A stretch of DNA of 64,000 nucleotides from Inhella gelatinilytica (GTDB lineage Bacteria > Pseudomonadota > Gammaproteobacteria > Burkholderiales > Burkholderiaceae_C), in assembly GCF_016093295.1 (NCBI RefSeq), contig NZ_JAEDAL010000001.1, positions 744,001 to 808,000 on the forward strand. The letters run 5' to 3'. The position numbers and the translations under genes are program-made. Below the pieces are notes generated by a model. It made no database searches. It saw only the letters and a program-made list of their open reading frames with translations, and was not told the origin of the DNA. Shown in pieces: positions 31,868 to 40,952 of the stretch (the stretch's first letter is position 1; every line of letters starts with the position of its first letter).

Positions 31868-32386
31868 CTAGCCCCCTGAAGTGCGCTGGCGCTGCCACGC
31901 CTCAATCGCCGGCAACAGCGCCTCACGCCGCGCCAAGCCTTGGGCAGGCCAGACGGCCGCGCGGTCGTCGTAGTACTCACGGAAGACCTTGGCCTCGGGC
32001 GGAAGGTTCAACCACGGCTGCTTGCTAGCGGTGAAGATGTGGACGTCCGGTGGGCACTGGCCAGGGTCGTCCAGGGTGCCCACGCGGACAAAGGCGAGCA
32101 CGGGGCCCGCCCCGGCGTAGTGGCTCCACAGCGCCACGTGACAGCTGGGGCAGCGGTGGATGCGCTGCCCAAACCCGCTGGCGCTGGGCGTCAGCACCTC
32201 CACCGTCTGACCTTGCAGTCGGTGCAGGCGCTCCGTCTCGATCATGGCGTTCAAGACAAAGGCCGAGCCCGTTTCGCGCTGGCACCAGGTGCAGTGGCAG
32301 CAGTGCACCACCATGGGCGGCGCCGTCATTTCGTAGCGCACCTGACCACAGGTGCAGCGGCCGGTGAGCGCAGCCACAGCGCTCAC
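31868..32386 (-). CDS. GFA-family glutathione-dependent formaldehyde-activating-like protein
   Basis: The 172-residue protein has the zinc ligands of the GFA family: GRCTCGQVRYEM, VVHCCHCTWCQRETGSAFVL and IHRCPSCHVALWSHY. These bind two zinc ions. The family name comes from an enzyme adding glutathione to formaldehyde, but most members have no proven activity. It overlaps the DUF1993 gene by 4 bp. Confidence 0.88.
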   Translation of the reverse strand: MSAVAALTGRCTCGQVRYEMTAPPMVVHCCHCTWCQRETGSAFVLNAMIETERLHRLQGQTVEVLTPSASGFGQRIHRCPSCHVALWSHYAGAGPVLAFVRVGTLDDPGQCPPDVHIFTASKQPWLNLPPEAKVFREYYDDRAAVWPAQGLARREALLPAIEAWQRQRTSGG

Positions 32387-32889
32387 ACCTCGCCCAGGTA
32401 GTCCGCCTTGCCCAGCGGCACCCCGTTGTGGCGCAAGATCGCGTAGGTCATGCTGCTGTGGAAGTGGAAGTTGGGCCAGGCCCAGCCCATCAGGTACTGG
32501 CTGCCGACAAAGGTCAACTCCTTGCCCGCGACTTTGAGGTGGATGCCGCGGGTCTCGCTGCCATCGAGTTTGGTGCAGTCCACGGACTCGATGAATGCCA
32601 TCGTCTTTTGAATGCGCGCTTGCAGGTCGCCGAAGCTCTGCTCGGTGTCCTCGTGCTTGGGCGGCTCCATCCCGGCCAGCCGCGCCACGGCGCCCTTGGC
32701 TTGGTCGCAGGCAATTTGCACCTGGCGGGTGAGCGCAAACATGTCCGGGTAGAGGCGGGACTGCAGCAGCACAGCAGGGTCGATCTTGTGGGCCTCGGCG
32801 TGGGCCGCAGCTTTCTTGAGGATATTGCTAAGGTTGCGAAGCCCATTGATGAAGCGGGGGCTGGTCGCCTGGACCATGGAAATCGACAT
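32383..32889 (-). CDS. DUF1993 family protein
   Basis: The 168-residue helical protein matches DUF1993: SPRFINGLRNLSNILKKAAA, RLYPDMFALTRQVQIACDQA and NFHFHSSMTYAILRHNGVPL. The fold is a four-helix bundle like DinB. The biochemical function is unknown. It is divergent from mnmG with 67 bp between starts. Confidence 0.87.
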   Translation of the reverse strand: MSISMVQATSPRFINGLRNLSNILKKAAAHAEAHKIDPAVLLQSRLYPDMFALTRQVQIACDQAKGAVARLAGMEPPKHEDTEQSFGDLQARIQKTMAFIESVDCTKLDGSETRGIHLKVAGKELTFVGSQYLMGWAWPNFHFHSSMTYAILRHNGVPLGKADYLGEV

Positions 32890-32956
32890 GACAAATCCCT
32901 AAGTGGAGTCGGGTTTCGGATTCAAGCACGGGACCTCGACGGCGACAATTCGGCCC

Positions 32957-34915
32957 ATGCTCTACCCCACTGAATTTGATGTCATCGTGGTTGGCGGCGG
33001 CCACGCAGGCACCGAAGCCGCCCTGGCGTCCGCCCGCATGGGCGCGGCCACCCTGCTGCTGACGCACAACATCGAAACCCTGGGGCAGATGAGCTGCAAC
33101 CCGTCGATTGGCGGCATCGGCAAGGGCCACCTGGTCAAGGAAGTCGATGCCCTGGGCGGTGCGATGGCGCTGGCCACCGACGAAGGCGGCATCCAGTTCC
33201 GCATCCTCAACGGCTCGAAAGGCCCGGCCGTGCGCGCCACCCGCGCGCAAGCGGACCGCATCCTCTACAAGGCCGCCATCCGGCGCAGACTGGAGAACCA
33301 GCCCAACCTGACGCTGTTCCAGCAGGCGGTGGACGACCTGATGGTGGAGGGCGACCGGGTGGTGGGCGCCGTCACCCAAAGCGGCATTCAGTTTCGCGCC
33401 CGCGCCGTGGTGCTGACGGCCGGCACCTTCTTGGACGGCCGCATCCACATCGGTCTGCAGAACTACCCGGCTGGGCGCGCCGGCGACCCCCCGGCCGTGT
33501 CGCTCTCAGCCCGACTGAAGGAGCTCAAGCTGCCGCAAGGGCGGCTCAAGACCGGCACGCCGCCGCGCATCGACGGCAAGACGATCGACTTTTCCAAGTG
33601 CGATGAGCAGCCGGGCGACTTGGACCCAGTGCCGGTGTTCAGTTTCATGGGCAGCACCGCCATGCACCCCCAGCAATTGCCCTGCTGGATCACCCACACC
33701 AACGAACGCACGCACGAAATCATCCGCAGCGGCTTTGACCGCAGCCCCATGTTCACCGGCGTCATCGAAGGCGTGGGCCCGCGCTACTGCCCCAGCATCG
33801 AGGACAAGATCAACCGCTTCGCCGGCAAGGACAGCCACCAGATCTTCCTGGAGCCCGAGGGCCTGACCACGCACGAGTTCTACCCGAACGGCATCTCCAC
33901 CTCCCTGCCCTTTGACATCCAGCTCGCCGCCGTGCGCTCCATGGTCGGCCTGGAAAACGCCCACATCCTGCGCCCGGGCTACGCCATCGAATACGACTAC
34001 TTCGACCCACGCTCGCTCAAGAGCACGTTCGAGACCAAGCAGATTCACGGCCTGTTCTTCGCCGGGCAGATCAACGGCACCACCGGCTACGAGGAAGCCG
34101 CTGCGCAAGGCCTGTTCGCCGGCGCCAATGCCGCTTTGCAGGTGCAGGGCCAAGAGGCCTGGGTGCCCGAGCGGCACGAGGCCTACCTGGGCGTGTTGGT
34201 GGACGACCTGATCACCAAGGGCGTGACCGAGCCCTACCGCATGTTCACCAGCCGCGCCGAGTTCCGCCTGCAGCTGCGCGAGGACAACGCCGACCTGCGC
34301 CTGACCGAAACCGGCCGCCGCTTGGGGCTGGTGGACGACGCCCGCTGGAATGCCTTCTGCCGCAAGCGCGACGCCCTGGCCCGCGAGCAAGAGCGGTTCA
34401 AAGCCAGTTGGGTCAACCCGAACAGCCTGCCGGCGCCCGAGGCCGAGCGCCTGATCGGCAAGGCGCTTGAGCGCGAATACAACCTCGCCGACCTGCTGCG
34501 CCGCCCGGGCGTGGGCTTTGACGCCGTGGCCGAAGCGGGGCGTATCGGCAAACCGGGGTTCGATGTTTCACGTGAAACACTCCGGGCCGAATTGGGCGCC
34601 GAGCTGGCTGATGCGGTGATCGAACAGTTGGAAATCGCCACCAAGTACGCCGGCTACATCGACAAGCAACAAGACGACGTCGCCCGCGCCGCCGCCTTTG
34701 AACACCTGAAGCTCCCGACCGAGCTGGACTACGCGCAAGTGACCGCGCTGTCGATCGAGGCACGGCAAAAGCTGGCCGCGCATCGGCCCGAGACCTTGGG
34801 GCAGGCGTCGCGGATTTCCGGCATCACGCCAGCGGCCATTTCCCTGCTGCTGATCCATTTGCGGAAGGGGCGATTTAAGGGGTTTGGGGGAGAGGGAGCT
34901 GAGGTGTCTGCCTGA
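32957..34915 (+). CDS. mnmG: tRNA U34 carboxymethylaminomethyl modification enzyme, FAD subunit
   Basis: The 652-residue protein has the FAD-binding Rossmann motif ([20 protein letters not shown]), [20 protein letters not shown], and the catalytic cysteine region [22 protein letters not shown]. With MnmE it forms cmnm5U at the tRNA wobble position. Length and architecture are normal. ATG at 32957 fits the family start. A perfect 16-bp parS site lies inside the gene at codons for DVSRETL. The gene begins the mnmG-rsmG-parAB block usual near bacterial origins. Confidence 0.97.
   Translation: MLYPTEFDVIVVGGGHAGTEAALASARMGAATLLLTHNIETLGQMSCNPSIGGIGKGHLVKEVDALGGAMALATDEGGIQFRILNGSKGPAVRATRAQADRILYKAAIRRRLENQPNLTLFQQAVDDLMVEGDRVVGAVTQSGIQFRARAVVLTAGTFLDGRIHIGLQNYPAGRAGDPPAVSLSARLKELKLPQGRLKTGTPPRIDGKTIDFSKCDEQPGDLDPVPVFSFMGSTAMHPQQLPCWITHTNERTHEIIRSGFDRSPMFTGVIEGVGPRYCPSIEDKINRFAGKDSHQIFLEPEGLTTHEFYPNGISTSLPFDIQLAAVRSMVGLENAHILRPGYAIEYDYFDPRSLKSTFETKQIHGLFFAGQINGTTGYEEAAAQGLFAGANAALQVQGQEAWVPERHEAYLGVLVDDLITKGVTEPYRMFTSRAEFRLQLREDNADLRLTETGRRLGLVDDARWNAFCRKRDALAREQERFKASWVNPNSLPAPEAERLIGKALEREYNLADLLRRPGVGFDAVAEAGRIGKPGFDVSRETLRAELGAELADAVIEQLEIATKYAGYIDKQQDDVARAAAFEHLKLPTELDYAQVTALSIEARQKLAAHRPETLGQASRISGITPAAISLLLIHLRKGRFKGFGGEGAEVSA
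34564..34579. promoter_or_regulatory. parS: parS centromere site, perfect consensus
   Basis: TGTTTCACGTGAAACA is the full 16-bp palindromic consensus recognised by chromosomal ParB. It lies inside mnmG and about 2.6 kb upstream of parA. ParB should load and spread from here. Confidence 0.95.
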
Positions 34916-34967
34916 TTTGTTTGGGCTGTGGCCCAGAGCCCGCCGGGAATGCGCCCCGGCTGGCGCC

Positions 34968-34999
34968 CTTCTTTTCTTTGCGGCGCCAAAGAAAAGAAG
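34968..34999. terminator. Strong hairpin after mnmG, possible bidirectional terminator
   Basis: CTTCTTTTCTTTG and its complement form a perfect 13-bp stem with loop CGGCGC, 53 bp after the mnmG stop, within the left arm of the repeat element. No long T-tract follows, so termination is uncertain. Confidence 0.5.
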
Positions 35000-35394
35000 G
35001 CAAAAGAAAGGCGCCCGAAGGCCCAATGCACGCCCGCCGCTACGGGCGTCGGGCGATTGCACGGCTGGCTCACAGGCCTCCACCAGCCCTCCAGAGCCTG
35101 CGAAAACCAGCCCGCTAAGCGGCCGGGGTACCGGCCGTCTAGACCACTGAGAACCATCACGGCCTTGCTGCGATGGCGGAGAACCCCAAGCTCTCGTTTC
35201 GCATGGGCGCGTACGCTTCGGGGTCTGTCCTTCGTCGCTTGACCAGGATGGTTCTCAGTGGTCAGGACGACGGCGAAGTCCGGCGCCTTCGGAGTCCTGC
35301 CTTGGGCAGGCAGTGGAGGGCTGGTGTCAGTATGAGCCAGCCGTACCATCGCCTGAAGGTCCGAGACCGAAGGCGGTATTGAGCGCCTTTCTTT

Positions 35395-35428
35395 GGTGAC
35401 TTTCTTTGGCGCAGCAAAGAAAGTCACC
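35395..35428. terminator. Strong hairpin in right arm of the repeat element
   Basis: GGTGACTTTCTTTG and its complement form a perfect 14-bp stem around GCGCAG, mirroring the left-arm hairpin. It lies 46 bp before the acetyltransferase start and may insulate the two transcription units. Confidence 0.5.
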
Positions 35429-35474
35429 CGCCGGCCGGGGCGGATTCCCGGCGGGCTCGAGTCCAATCAACACC

Positions 35475-35966
35475 ATGCCCCTCACCCTCCACCCCATCAC
35501 CCCCGCCGACATCCCCTCCTTCCACGCCTGCCTAGACGCCGTCGCCCGCGAGCAGCGCTTCCTGGCCTTGCTGGAAGCACCGCCGCTAGAGCACATGCAG
35601 GGCTTTGTCAGCGACAACATTGCCCGAGGTATTCCGCATGTGGTGGTCCGCGACGGCGATCAGGTGGTGGGCTGGTGTGACCTGATCCCCGGCTGGCACC
35701 ACACACTGCGCCATTGCGCGTCTCTGGGCATGGGCTTGCTGCCCACCTACCGCGGCCGTGGACTGGGTGAGGCCTTGTTCAAAGCCTGCTTGGCTCGCGC
35801 CGCGGACGCCGGCATCACACGCATTGAACTCGAAGCGCGAGCAGACAACGAAGCCGCCCTGCGCCTGTACCGCCGTTTGGGCTTTCAGGTCGAAGGCACC
35901 AAGCCGCGCGGCATGCGGGTGGAGGGCATCTACTACGACACCATCGCCATGGGTTTGCTGCTGTGA
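35475..35966 (+). CDS. GNAT acetyltransferase
   Basis: The 163-residue protein shows LHPITPADIPSFHACLDAVA, LGMGLLPTYRGRGLGEALFK with the acetyl-CoA loop, and EARADNEAALRLYRRLGFQV, as in broad-range RimI-like acetyltransferases. The end (GMRVEGIYYDTIAMGLLL) is typical of the subgroup. The substrate is unknown. It overlaps the next gene by 4 bp (GTGA). Confidence 0.88.
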   Translation: MPLTLHPITPADIPSFHACLDAVAREQRFLALLEAPPLEHMQGFVSDNIARGIPHVVVRDGDQVVGWCDLIPGWHHTLRHCASLGMGLLPTYRGRGLGEALFKACLARAADAGITRIELEARADNEAALRLYRRLGFQVEGTKPRGMRVEGIYYDTIAMGLLL

Positions 35967-36484
35967 CCCAAGCGCTGCTGGTCATCGACGTCCAGACCGG
36001 CACCTTCGACGGCCTCCATTGCGCCCCCATGCCCGGCGGCCCCGAGCTGATCCGAGCCTGCCAACGCGCGATCGCGTGGGCACGGCAGCAAGCCCTGCCG
36101 GTCATTTGGATTCAACACCACGAGCCAGGGGGCGCCATGGATGGGATGGGCTTCGAGATCGATGCACGGCTGCAGCCCCTGGCCCACGAAAAGCGCGTCA
36201 CCAAGCGGCAACCCAGCGCCTTCGAGGGCACCGCGCTGGGGGACAATTTGGTCGCGTTGGGCGTCACCCACCCCGTGCTGGTCGGCTTGCAGTCCGACTG
36301 CTGCGTCCGGGCCACCGCCCAAGCGGCGCAGGCGCGGGGCCTAAACCCCATCGTCGTGGCCGATGCCCATCACACCTGGCCCAACGGGGAGCACAGCGCC
36401 GACGCGATCCGCAGCCGCATCAACCAAGAGCTGGCCCAAGCCGGCATTGCCGTCCTTCCGCTGGCCGACCTGCCCACCGCATGA
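35963..36484 (+). CDS. Isochorismatase-like cysteine hydrolase
   Basis: The 173-residue protein (GTG start) has the catalytic triad regions of the family: Asp in ALLVIDVQTGTF, Lys in AHEKRVTKRQPSAFEGTAL, and the nucleophile Cys in GLQSDCCVRATAQAAQARGL. It hydrolyses an amide or similar bond; the substrate is unknown. It is co-translated with neighbours on both sides (4-bp overlaps), placing it in the rsmG operon. Confidence 0.88.
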   Translation: MTQALLVIDVQTGTFDGLHCAPMPGGPELIRACQRAIAWARQQALPVIWIQHHEPGGAMDGMGFEIDARLQPLAHEKRVTKRQPSAFEGTALGDNLVALGVTHPVLVGLQSDCCVRATAQAAQARGLNPIVVADAHHTWPNGEHSADAIRSRINQELAQAGIAVLPLADLPTA

Positions 36485-37125
36485 ACCTGCACCACGATCT
36501 CCACCAAGCCACCACCACCCTGCAACTCGGCCTGGACGCCGCCCGCGAACAGCAGCTGCTGGACTACCTGGCCCTGCTGGCCAAATGGACGAAGGTCTAC
36601 AACCTAACTGCCGTGCGCACACCGGAAAGCATGTTGACCCTGCACTTGGTCGACAGCCTGGCCGCGCTGCCCGCCCTGATGCGCCAAACCCAGGGCCAAC
36701 CCACGCGCGTGCTGGATGTGGGCAGCGGCGGCGGATTGCCCGGCATCGCCTTCGCGATTGCGGCACCCGAGCAGCTGCGCATCACCTGCGTGGACACGGT
36801 GGAAAAGAAAGTGCGGTTCATTGCCCAGGTGGGGGCCGAGCTGGGCCTCAAAAACCTGCGAGCCGAACACGCCCGGGTCGAACAGTTGCAGGCCGAGCCC
36901 TTTCCCGTCATCACCAGCCGCGCCTTTGCTTCGCTGGTCGACTTCGTTCAGCTCACCCGCCACCTGCTGGCACCGGGCGGCGTCTGGATGGCGCTCAAGG
37001 GCCAGCACCCAGCCGATGAAATCGCCGCCCTGCCCGCCGACGTAGAAGTGTTTCACGTGGAACAACTGAACGTTCCGGGGCTGGATGCGCAGCGTTGCAT
37101 CGTCTGGATGCGGCCCAAAACCTGA
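36481..37125 (+). CDS. rsmG: 16S rRNA G527 N7-methyltransferase
   Basis: The 214-residue protein has KWTKVYNLTAVRTPESMLTL, the SAM site (VLDVGSGGGLPGIAFAIAAP) and SRAFASLVDFVQLTRHLLAP, all characteristic of RsmG (GidB). It methylates G527 of 16S rRNA. The ATG overlaps the upstream stop (ATGA). Near its 3' end the codons for EVFHVEQL encode a one-mismatch parS site. Confidence 0.95.
   Translation: MNLHHDLHQATTTLQLGLDAAREQQLLDYLALLAKWTKVYNLTAVRTPESMLTLHLVDSLAALPALMRQTQGQPTRVLDVGSGGGLPGIAFAIAAPEQLRITCVDTVEKKVRFIAQVGAELGLKNLRAEHARVEQLQAEPFPVITSRAFASLVDFVQLTRHLLAPGGVWMALKGQHPADEIAALPADVEVFHVEQLNVPGLDAQRCIVWMRPKT
37049..37064. promoter_or_regulatory. parS: parS-like site, one mismatch
   Basis: TGTTTCACGTGGAACA differs from the ParB consensus at one base of the right half-site. 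It sits in the end of rsmG, 114 bp before parA, where parS sites are known in many bacteria. Confidence 0.85.
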
Positions 37126-37177
37126 TTCCCAACGCGATTCACGGCTAAGCTCCCGCCCTCTCCTGCAACAACACATC

Positions 37178-37948
37178 ATGGCCAAGATCTTTTGCATCGC
37201 CAACCAAAAGGGCGGCGTGGGCAAGACCACCACCTGCGTCAATGTGGCGGCCGGCTTGGCCCAGATTGGCCAGCGCGTGCTGCTGGTTGACCTCGATCCA
37301 CAAGGCAATGCCACCATGGGCTCGGGGGTGGACAAGCGCAGCCTGGACCCTTCGGTCTACGACGTGCTGCTGGGCAATGCCTCCGTGGCCGAGGCGCGAC
37401 GCAAGAGTGAACTCGGGGGCTATGACGTGCTGGGCGCCAACCGCGACCTGGCGGGGGCCGAGGTGGAGTTGGTCGGCATGGAACACCGCGAGCGGCGCCT
37501 GAAAGATGCGCTGGCGCTGGTCGACGCCGATTACGACCTGGTGCTGATTGACTGCCCCCCGTCGCTGTCGATGTTGACCCTCAACGGTCTGTGCAGCGCC
37601 CACGGTGTGTTGGTGCCCATGCAGTGCGAGTACTACGCGCTCGAAGGCTTGACCGACTTGGTCAACACCATCAAGCAGGTGCACGCCAACAAGAACCGCG
37701 ACCTGCAGGTGATCGGCCTGCTGCGCGTGATGTTCGACCCTCGCATCACCCTGCAAAACCAGGTGGCCGAGCAGCTCAAGGCGCACTTTGGCGACAAGGT
37801 CTTCAACACCATCATCCCGCGCAACGTGCGCCTGGCCGAGGCCCCCAGCTACGGCCAGCCGGGCGTGGTGTTCGACCCGCACGCCAAAGGCGCCCAGGCC
37901 TATGTGGAGTGCGCGCGCGAAATGGTGGAGCGCGTGCGCAATCTCTGA
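37178..37948 (+). CDS. parA: Chromosome partitioning ATPase ParA
   Basis: The 256-residue Walker-type ATPase has the deviant P-loop CIANQKGGVGKTTTCVNVAA, Walker A' (VLLVDLDPQGNATMG) and Walker B (DLVLIDCPPSLSMLTLN). It lacks an N-terminal HTH, as expected for the Soj type. It drives origin segregation by cycling on the nucleoid with ParB bound at parS. parB, usually adjacent, is 3.6 kb downstream here. Confidence 0.95.
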   Translation: MAKIFCIANQKGGVGKTTTCVNVAAGLAQIGQRVLLVDLDPQGNATMGSGVDKRSLDPSVYDVLLGNASVAEARRKSELGGYDVLGANRDLAGAEVELVGMEHRERRLKDALALVDADYDLVLIDCPPSLSMLTLNGLCSAHGVLVPMQCEYYALEGLTDLVNTIKQVHANKNRDLQVIGLLRVMFDPRITLQNQVAEQLKAHFGDKVFNTIIPRNVRLAEAPSYGQPGVVFDPHAKGAQAYVECAREMVERVRNL

Positions 37949-37960
37949 TTCAATGGCGGC

Positions 37961-38251
37961 ATGCGCCCCTCCGACGCCTTGAACCACCACCGCGATGCCG
38001 TCCGACGCCTCGTGACCACCCATCGCGCCCGGAACCCGCGGGTGTTTGGCTCGGTGATGCGGGGCCAAGATGGGGAAGACAGCGATTTGGACTTGTTGAT
38101 CGACCCCGATCCGGACATGTCCCTGTTCGATCTGGGCGCCCTGTCGTCTGACTTGCAAGACCTCCTGGGCGTCACGGTCGATGTCCTCACCCCCCGCGCC
38201 CTGCCTGTACAGTGGCGCGATGCCATCGTGGCCGAGGCCCGTCCCGTTTGA
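37961..38251 (+). CDS. mntA: MNT-type nucleotidyltransferase antitoxin
   Basis: The 96-residue protein has the minimal nucleotidyltransferase signature RVFGSVMRGQDGEDSDLDLL, with the GSxxRG and SDxD metal-binding acids. In HEPN/MNT modules such enzymes inactivate the HEPN RNase by AMPylation. It starts 12 bp after parA and ends 4 bp before the HEPN gene, so it is probably transcribed with parA. Confidence 0.88.
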   Translation: MRPSDALNHHRDAVRRLVTTHRARNPRVFGSVMRGQDGEDSDLDLLIDPDPDMSLFDLGALSSDLQDLLGVTVDVLTPRALPVQWRDAIVAEARPV

Positions 38252-38255
38252 GCGC

Positions 38256-38615
38256 ATGAAAGGCACCCCTCATTCCGTTGACGAGGTCCTCCGCCACATG
38301 TTGGAGGCCGCCGACGAGATCATCGCCTTCGTTCAGGGCATGGATGCCAAGGCCTTCGAGGCCGACCGGAAAACGCGAAACGCGGCCGTTCGATCTCTGG
38401 AAGTGATTGGCGAGGCGGCACGAAATCTCCAGCGCCACCACCCCGAATTTGTTGAATTGCACCCGAACCTGCCGCTGCGTGCGGCTGCCGGGATGCGCAA
38501 TGCCCTCATCCACGGTTACTTTGAGGTCGACTGGCCGCAGGTGTGGACCACGGTTGTGCGCGACATCCCGGCTTTGCGCCGACAAGTCCAGGCGTTGCTA
38601 GTCAGCCGCGCCTGA
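38256..38615 (+). CDS. hepT: HEPN-domain RNase toxin (HepT type)
   Basis: The 119-residue helical protein shows VRSLEVIGEAARNLQRHHPE and the RX4HXY catalytic motif in GMRNALIHGYFEVDW. These toxins cleave RNA and are silenced by their MNT partner, here directly upstream. ATG at 38256 was chosen. Its stop overlaps the start of the next acetyltransferase gene. Confidence 0.9.
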   Translation: MKGTPHSVDEVLRHMLEAADEIIAFVQGMDAKAFEADRKTRNAAVRSLEVIGEAARNLQRHHPEFVELHPNLPLRAAAGMRNALIHGYFEVDWPQVWTTVVRDIPALRRQVQALLVSRA

Positions 38616-39409
38616 TGCCCATTCGCCCGCCCAACGCCCCCCCGTCGGCCAGCTTGATGCGCCGGGTGGAAGACGCCGGGCTCAACGCCAGCGCCCCCCC
38701 GCAACAAGCCTTGGTGGATGGCTGGCTCTTGCGGCTCTCGCCCGGCCACGCCAAGCGCTCGCGCTGCATCAACGCGCTGCAGCGCGGGCAGCTGCCGCTG
38801 GACATCCTGCTGGCGCGCTGCCGCGCGGTGTTCGAGGCCTCGGGCCTGCCGCTGATCGTGCGCATCACCCCCTTCACTCAGCCCCACAACCTGGATGACG
38901 AATTGGCCTTGCGCGGCTGGCACCGCTTCGACGAAACCCAGGTGTTGATTCGGCAGGATCTGAGCGGCGCCGCAGCGGCGCCCTTGCCCGCCGGCATGCA
39001 CCTGCTGCCCGTCGGCCCGGCCCGTTACGCCGAGGTCGTGGGGCACTTGCGCGGCAACCGCCCGGAAGAAATTGCCGCCCACTTTGAACGCTTGGCCGCC
39101 AGCCCCGTGCCCTACCAGGGCCATGTGCTGTTGGACCGCAGCGAACGCCTGCTGGCCTGCGGACAGCTGGCGCTGGAAGAGGGCCTGGCGGGGCTTTACG
39201 ACATCTTCACCCCGCCCGAAGCGCGGCGACGCGGGTTTGCGCGACTGCTGTGCCAAGCGCTGCTGACGCGAGCCGCCGCCCAGGGGGCGCTGCATGCGTA
39301 CCTGCAGGTCAGCGCCGACAACCAGCCGGCGCTGGCACTCTATGCCGGTCTGGGCTTTCAGCCGGCCTACGGCTACCACTACCGCAGCGAGCGGCCGCTG
39401 CCGGCTTAA
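38615..39409 (+). CDS. GNAT acetyltransferase with N-terminal extension
   Basis: The 264-residue protein has an N-terminal half of a GNAT-like duplicate (ALVDGWLLRLSPGHAKRSRC) and a C-terminal GNAT domain (EGLAGLYDIFTPPEARRRGF; LQVSADNQPALALYAGLGFQ). The layout resembles two-domain acetyltransferases of unknown substrate. It is translationally coupled to hepT (ATGA). Confidence 0.85.
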   Translation: MPIRPPNAPPSASLMRRVEDAGLNASAPPQQALVDGWLLRLSPGHAKRSRCINALQRGQLPLDILLARCRAVFEASGLPLIVRITPFTQPHNLDDELALRGWHRFDETQVLIRQDLSGAAAAPLPAGMHLLPVGPARYAEVVGHLRGNRPEEIAAHFERLAASPVPYQGHVLLDRSERLLACGQLALEEGLAGLYDIFTPPEARRRGFARLLCQALLTRAAAQGALHAYLQVSADNQPALALYAGLGFQPAYGYHYRSERPLPA

Positions 39410-39424
39410 GCCAACACAGGGCTG

Positions 39425-40369
39425 TCAAAGCCCCAGCCCTTCCTCGCACCCCAGGTGCACGTTCATGCTTTGCACCGCCGCGCCGCTGGCGCCCTTGCCC
39501 AGGTTGTCGAGGCGGGCCATGACCATCGCATGGCGCTCGCTGGCAAACACGAAGATATCGACACGATTGGTGTCGTTGCAGCCTTGAACATCGAAGAAGC
39601 CGTCTTTTAGCGCATCCGCGTCGCGCAGTGGCAGCACGCGCACAAAGGGCTCGCCGCTGTAGCGTGCGGCCAGGGCGGCGTGCAGCAGCTCGGGCGTGGT
39701 ACCCGGCTTCAGGTCGACCAGGTGCAAGGGCACGCTCACCGTCAGGCCCTTGTAGAAGGGGCCCACGATGGGCTGGAACAGGGGCGGCGTGCGCAAACCC
39801 GTGTGGGCCGCCATCTCCGGCTGGTGCTTGTGGGTCAGGCTCAGGGCGTAGGGGCGGGGGCTCAAGAGCTTGGCGTCGCCCCCAGTCTCGTACTGGGCAA
39901 TCATGCTCTTGCCGCCCCCCGAATAGCCGGTGATGGAGTTGGCCGTCACGCGCGCATCGGCCGGCAGCAAGCCCGCATCGACCAAGGGGCGCACGGCCAG
40001 AATGAAGGCGCTGGCATGGCAACCGGGGTTGGCGATGCGCTTGGCCTGGCGCAGCTGGGCGCGCTGGCCCGGCGCCAGCTCGGGCAGGCCAAAGGCCCAG
40101 CCCGCTTGGGTGCGGTGCGCGGTGCTGGCGTCGATGACGCAGGTGTTCGGGTTGTCGATCAGCGCCACGGCCTCGACCGCAGCGGCGTCGGGCAGGCACA
40201 GAAAGGCCACATCGGCCGCATTGAGCAGACGGCGGCGCTCGTCCACGTCTTTGCGCTTGCTGCTGTCGATCACCAGCAGTTCAATGTCGGGGCGGGCGGC
40301 CAGATACTCATGGATGCGAAGGCCTGTCGTGCCTTCATGACCGTCCACAAAAACGCGCGTGCTTGCCAT
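39425..40369 (-). CDS. argC: N-acetyl-gamma-glutamyl-phosphate reductase, type 2
   Basis: The 314-residue protein has [20 protein letters not shown] at the NADP site, the catalytic Cys in [20 protein letters not shown], and [14 protein letters not shown], typical of the shorter ArgC type. It reduces N-acetylglutamyl-5-phosphate to the semialdehyde in arginine synthesis. It runs opposite to parA/parB, and its start codon shares bases with that of the divergent hydrolase. Confidence 0.93.
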   Translation of the reverse strand: MASTRVFVDGHEGTTGLRIHEYLAARPDIELLVIDSSKRKDVDERRRLLNAADVAFLCLPDAAAVEAVALIDNPNTCVIDASTAHRTQAGWAFGLPELAPGQRAQLRQAKRIANPGCHASAFILAVRPLVDAGLLPADARVTANSITGYSGGGKSMIAQYETGGDAKLLSPRPYALSLTHKHQPEMAAHTGLRTPPLFQPIVGPFYKGLTVSVPLHLVDLKPGTTPELLHAALAARYSGEPFVRVLPLRDADALKDGFFDVQGCNDTNRVDIFVFASERHAMVMARLDNLGKGASGAAVQSMNVHLGCEEGLGL

Positions 40370-40952
40370 GGCTGTTCTTCCTCGTTCCGAAGCTGCGGAT
40401 TCTCCGTCGCCTGACACCCTGCCCGTGCTGCTGCTGCCCGGATGGTTGAACTCTGGCGAAGGGCATTGGCAGACGCTGTGGGCGCAGTTTTTTGGCGACC
40501 AGTGGGTGGACCAGCACGACTGGCAAAACCCCCGGCGGGGGGACTGGATGGCCCGTCTGGACGAGGTGGTGCAAACCCACCCGGCGCCGCAGTTGCTGCT
40601 GGCCGCGCACAGCCTGGGCTGTCACCTCGTGGCCGCATGGGCCGCGCATTCGCAGCACACGGCCCGCATCGCTGGCGCCCTCTTGGTGGCGCCCCCGGAC
40701 CCTTCGCAAGACGATTGGCCGGCCGCCCTGCGGCCCAGTTGGGCCACGCCGGTGCAGCAAACGCTGCCCTTTGCCGCCACGGTGCTCTTCAGCACCAATG
40801 ACCCCTTTGACCGCGCGGGCCGCGCGCCGGCCTTTGCCCAGGCCTGGGGCGCCGAGGCCGTCAACCTGGGGGCGTTGGGGCACCTGAACGCCGACTCCGG
40901 CCTGGGGCTCTGGCCCCAAGGGCGCGCTTGGCTGCGAACGCTCGCCCCATGA
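40368..40952 (+). CDS. RBBP9/YdeN-like serine hydrolase
   Basis: The 194-residue alpha/beta hydrolase shows [20 protein letters not shown] (oxyanion region), nucleophile Ser in [19 protein letters not shown], Asp in [12 protein letters not shown] and His in [18 protein letters not shown]. It is probably an esterase; the substrate is unknown. The ATG at 40368 lies inside CCATGG, the same bases that start argC on the other strand; a GTG at 40359 is an alternative. It overlaps the next gene by 4 bp. Confidence 0.85.
   Translation: MAVLPRSEAADSPSPDTLPVLLLPGWLNSGEGHWQTLWAQFFGDQWVDQHDWQNPRRGDWMARLDEVVQTHPAPQLLLAAHSLGCHLVAAWAAHSQHTARIAGALLVAPPDPSQDDWPAALRPSWATPVQQTLPFAATVLFSTNDPFDRAGRAPAFAQAWGAEAVNLGALGHLNADSGLGLWPQGRAWLRTLAP

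Larger units (their letters stand above)
34936..35458. repeat. 523-bp nested inverted-repeat element
   Basis: The intergenic stretch between mnmG and the acetyltransferase is framed by ~75-bp imperfect terminal inverted repeats, GAGCCCGCCGGGAAT at the left and its complement at the right. Each arm contains its own perfect hairpin. Inside, GACCACTGAGAACCATC at 35142-35158 is perfectly inverted at 35247-35263. No convincing gene lies within. It looks like a non-autonomous repeat family, of a type I recall from intergenic regions of Comamonadaceae; copy number cannot be judged from one window. Confidence 0.75.

Noticed and set aside
34884-35382. Short frames inside the nested repeat between mnmG and the acetyltransferase
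   Set aside because: The DNA is explained by inverted repeats and hairpins; the frames have no ribosome sites or recognisable motifs.
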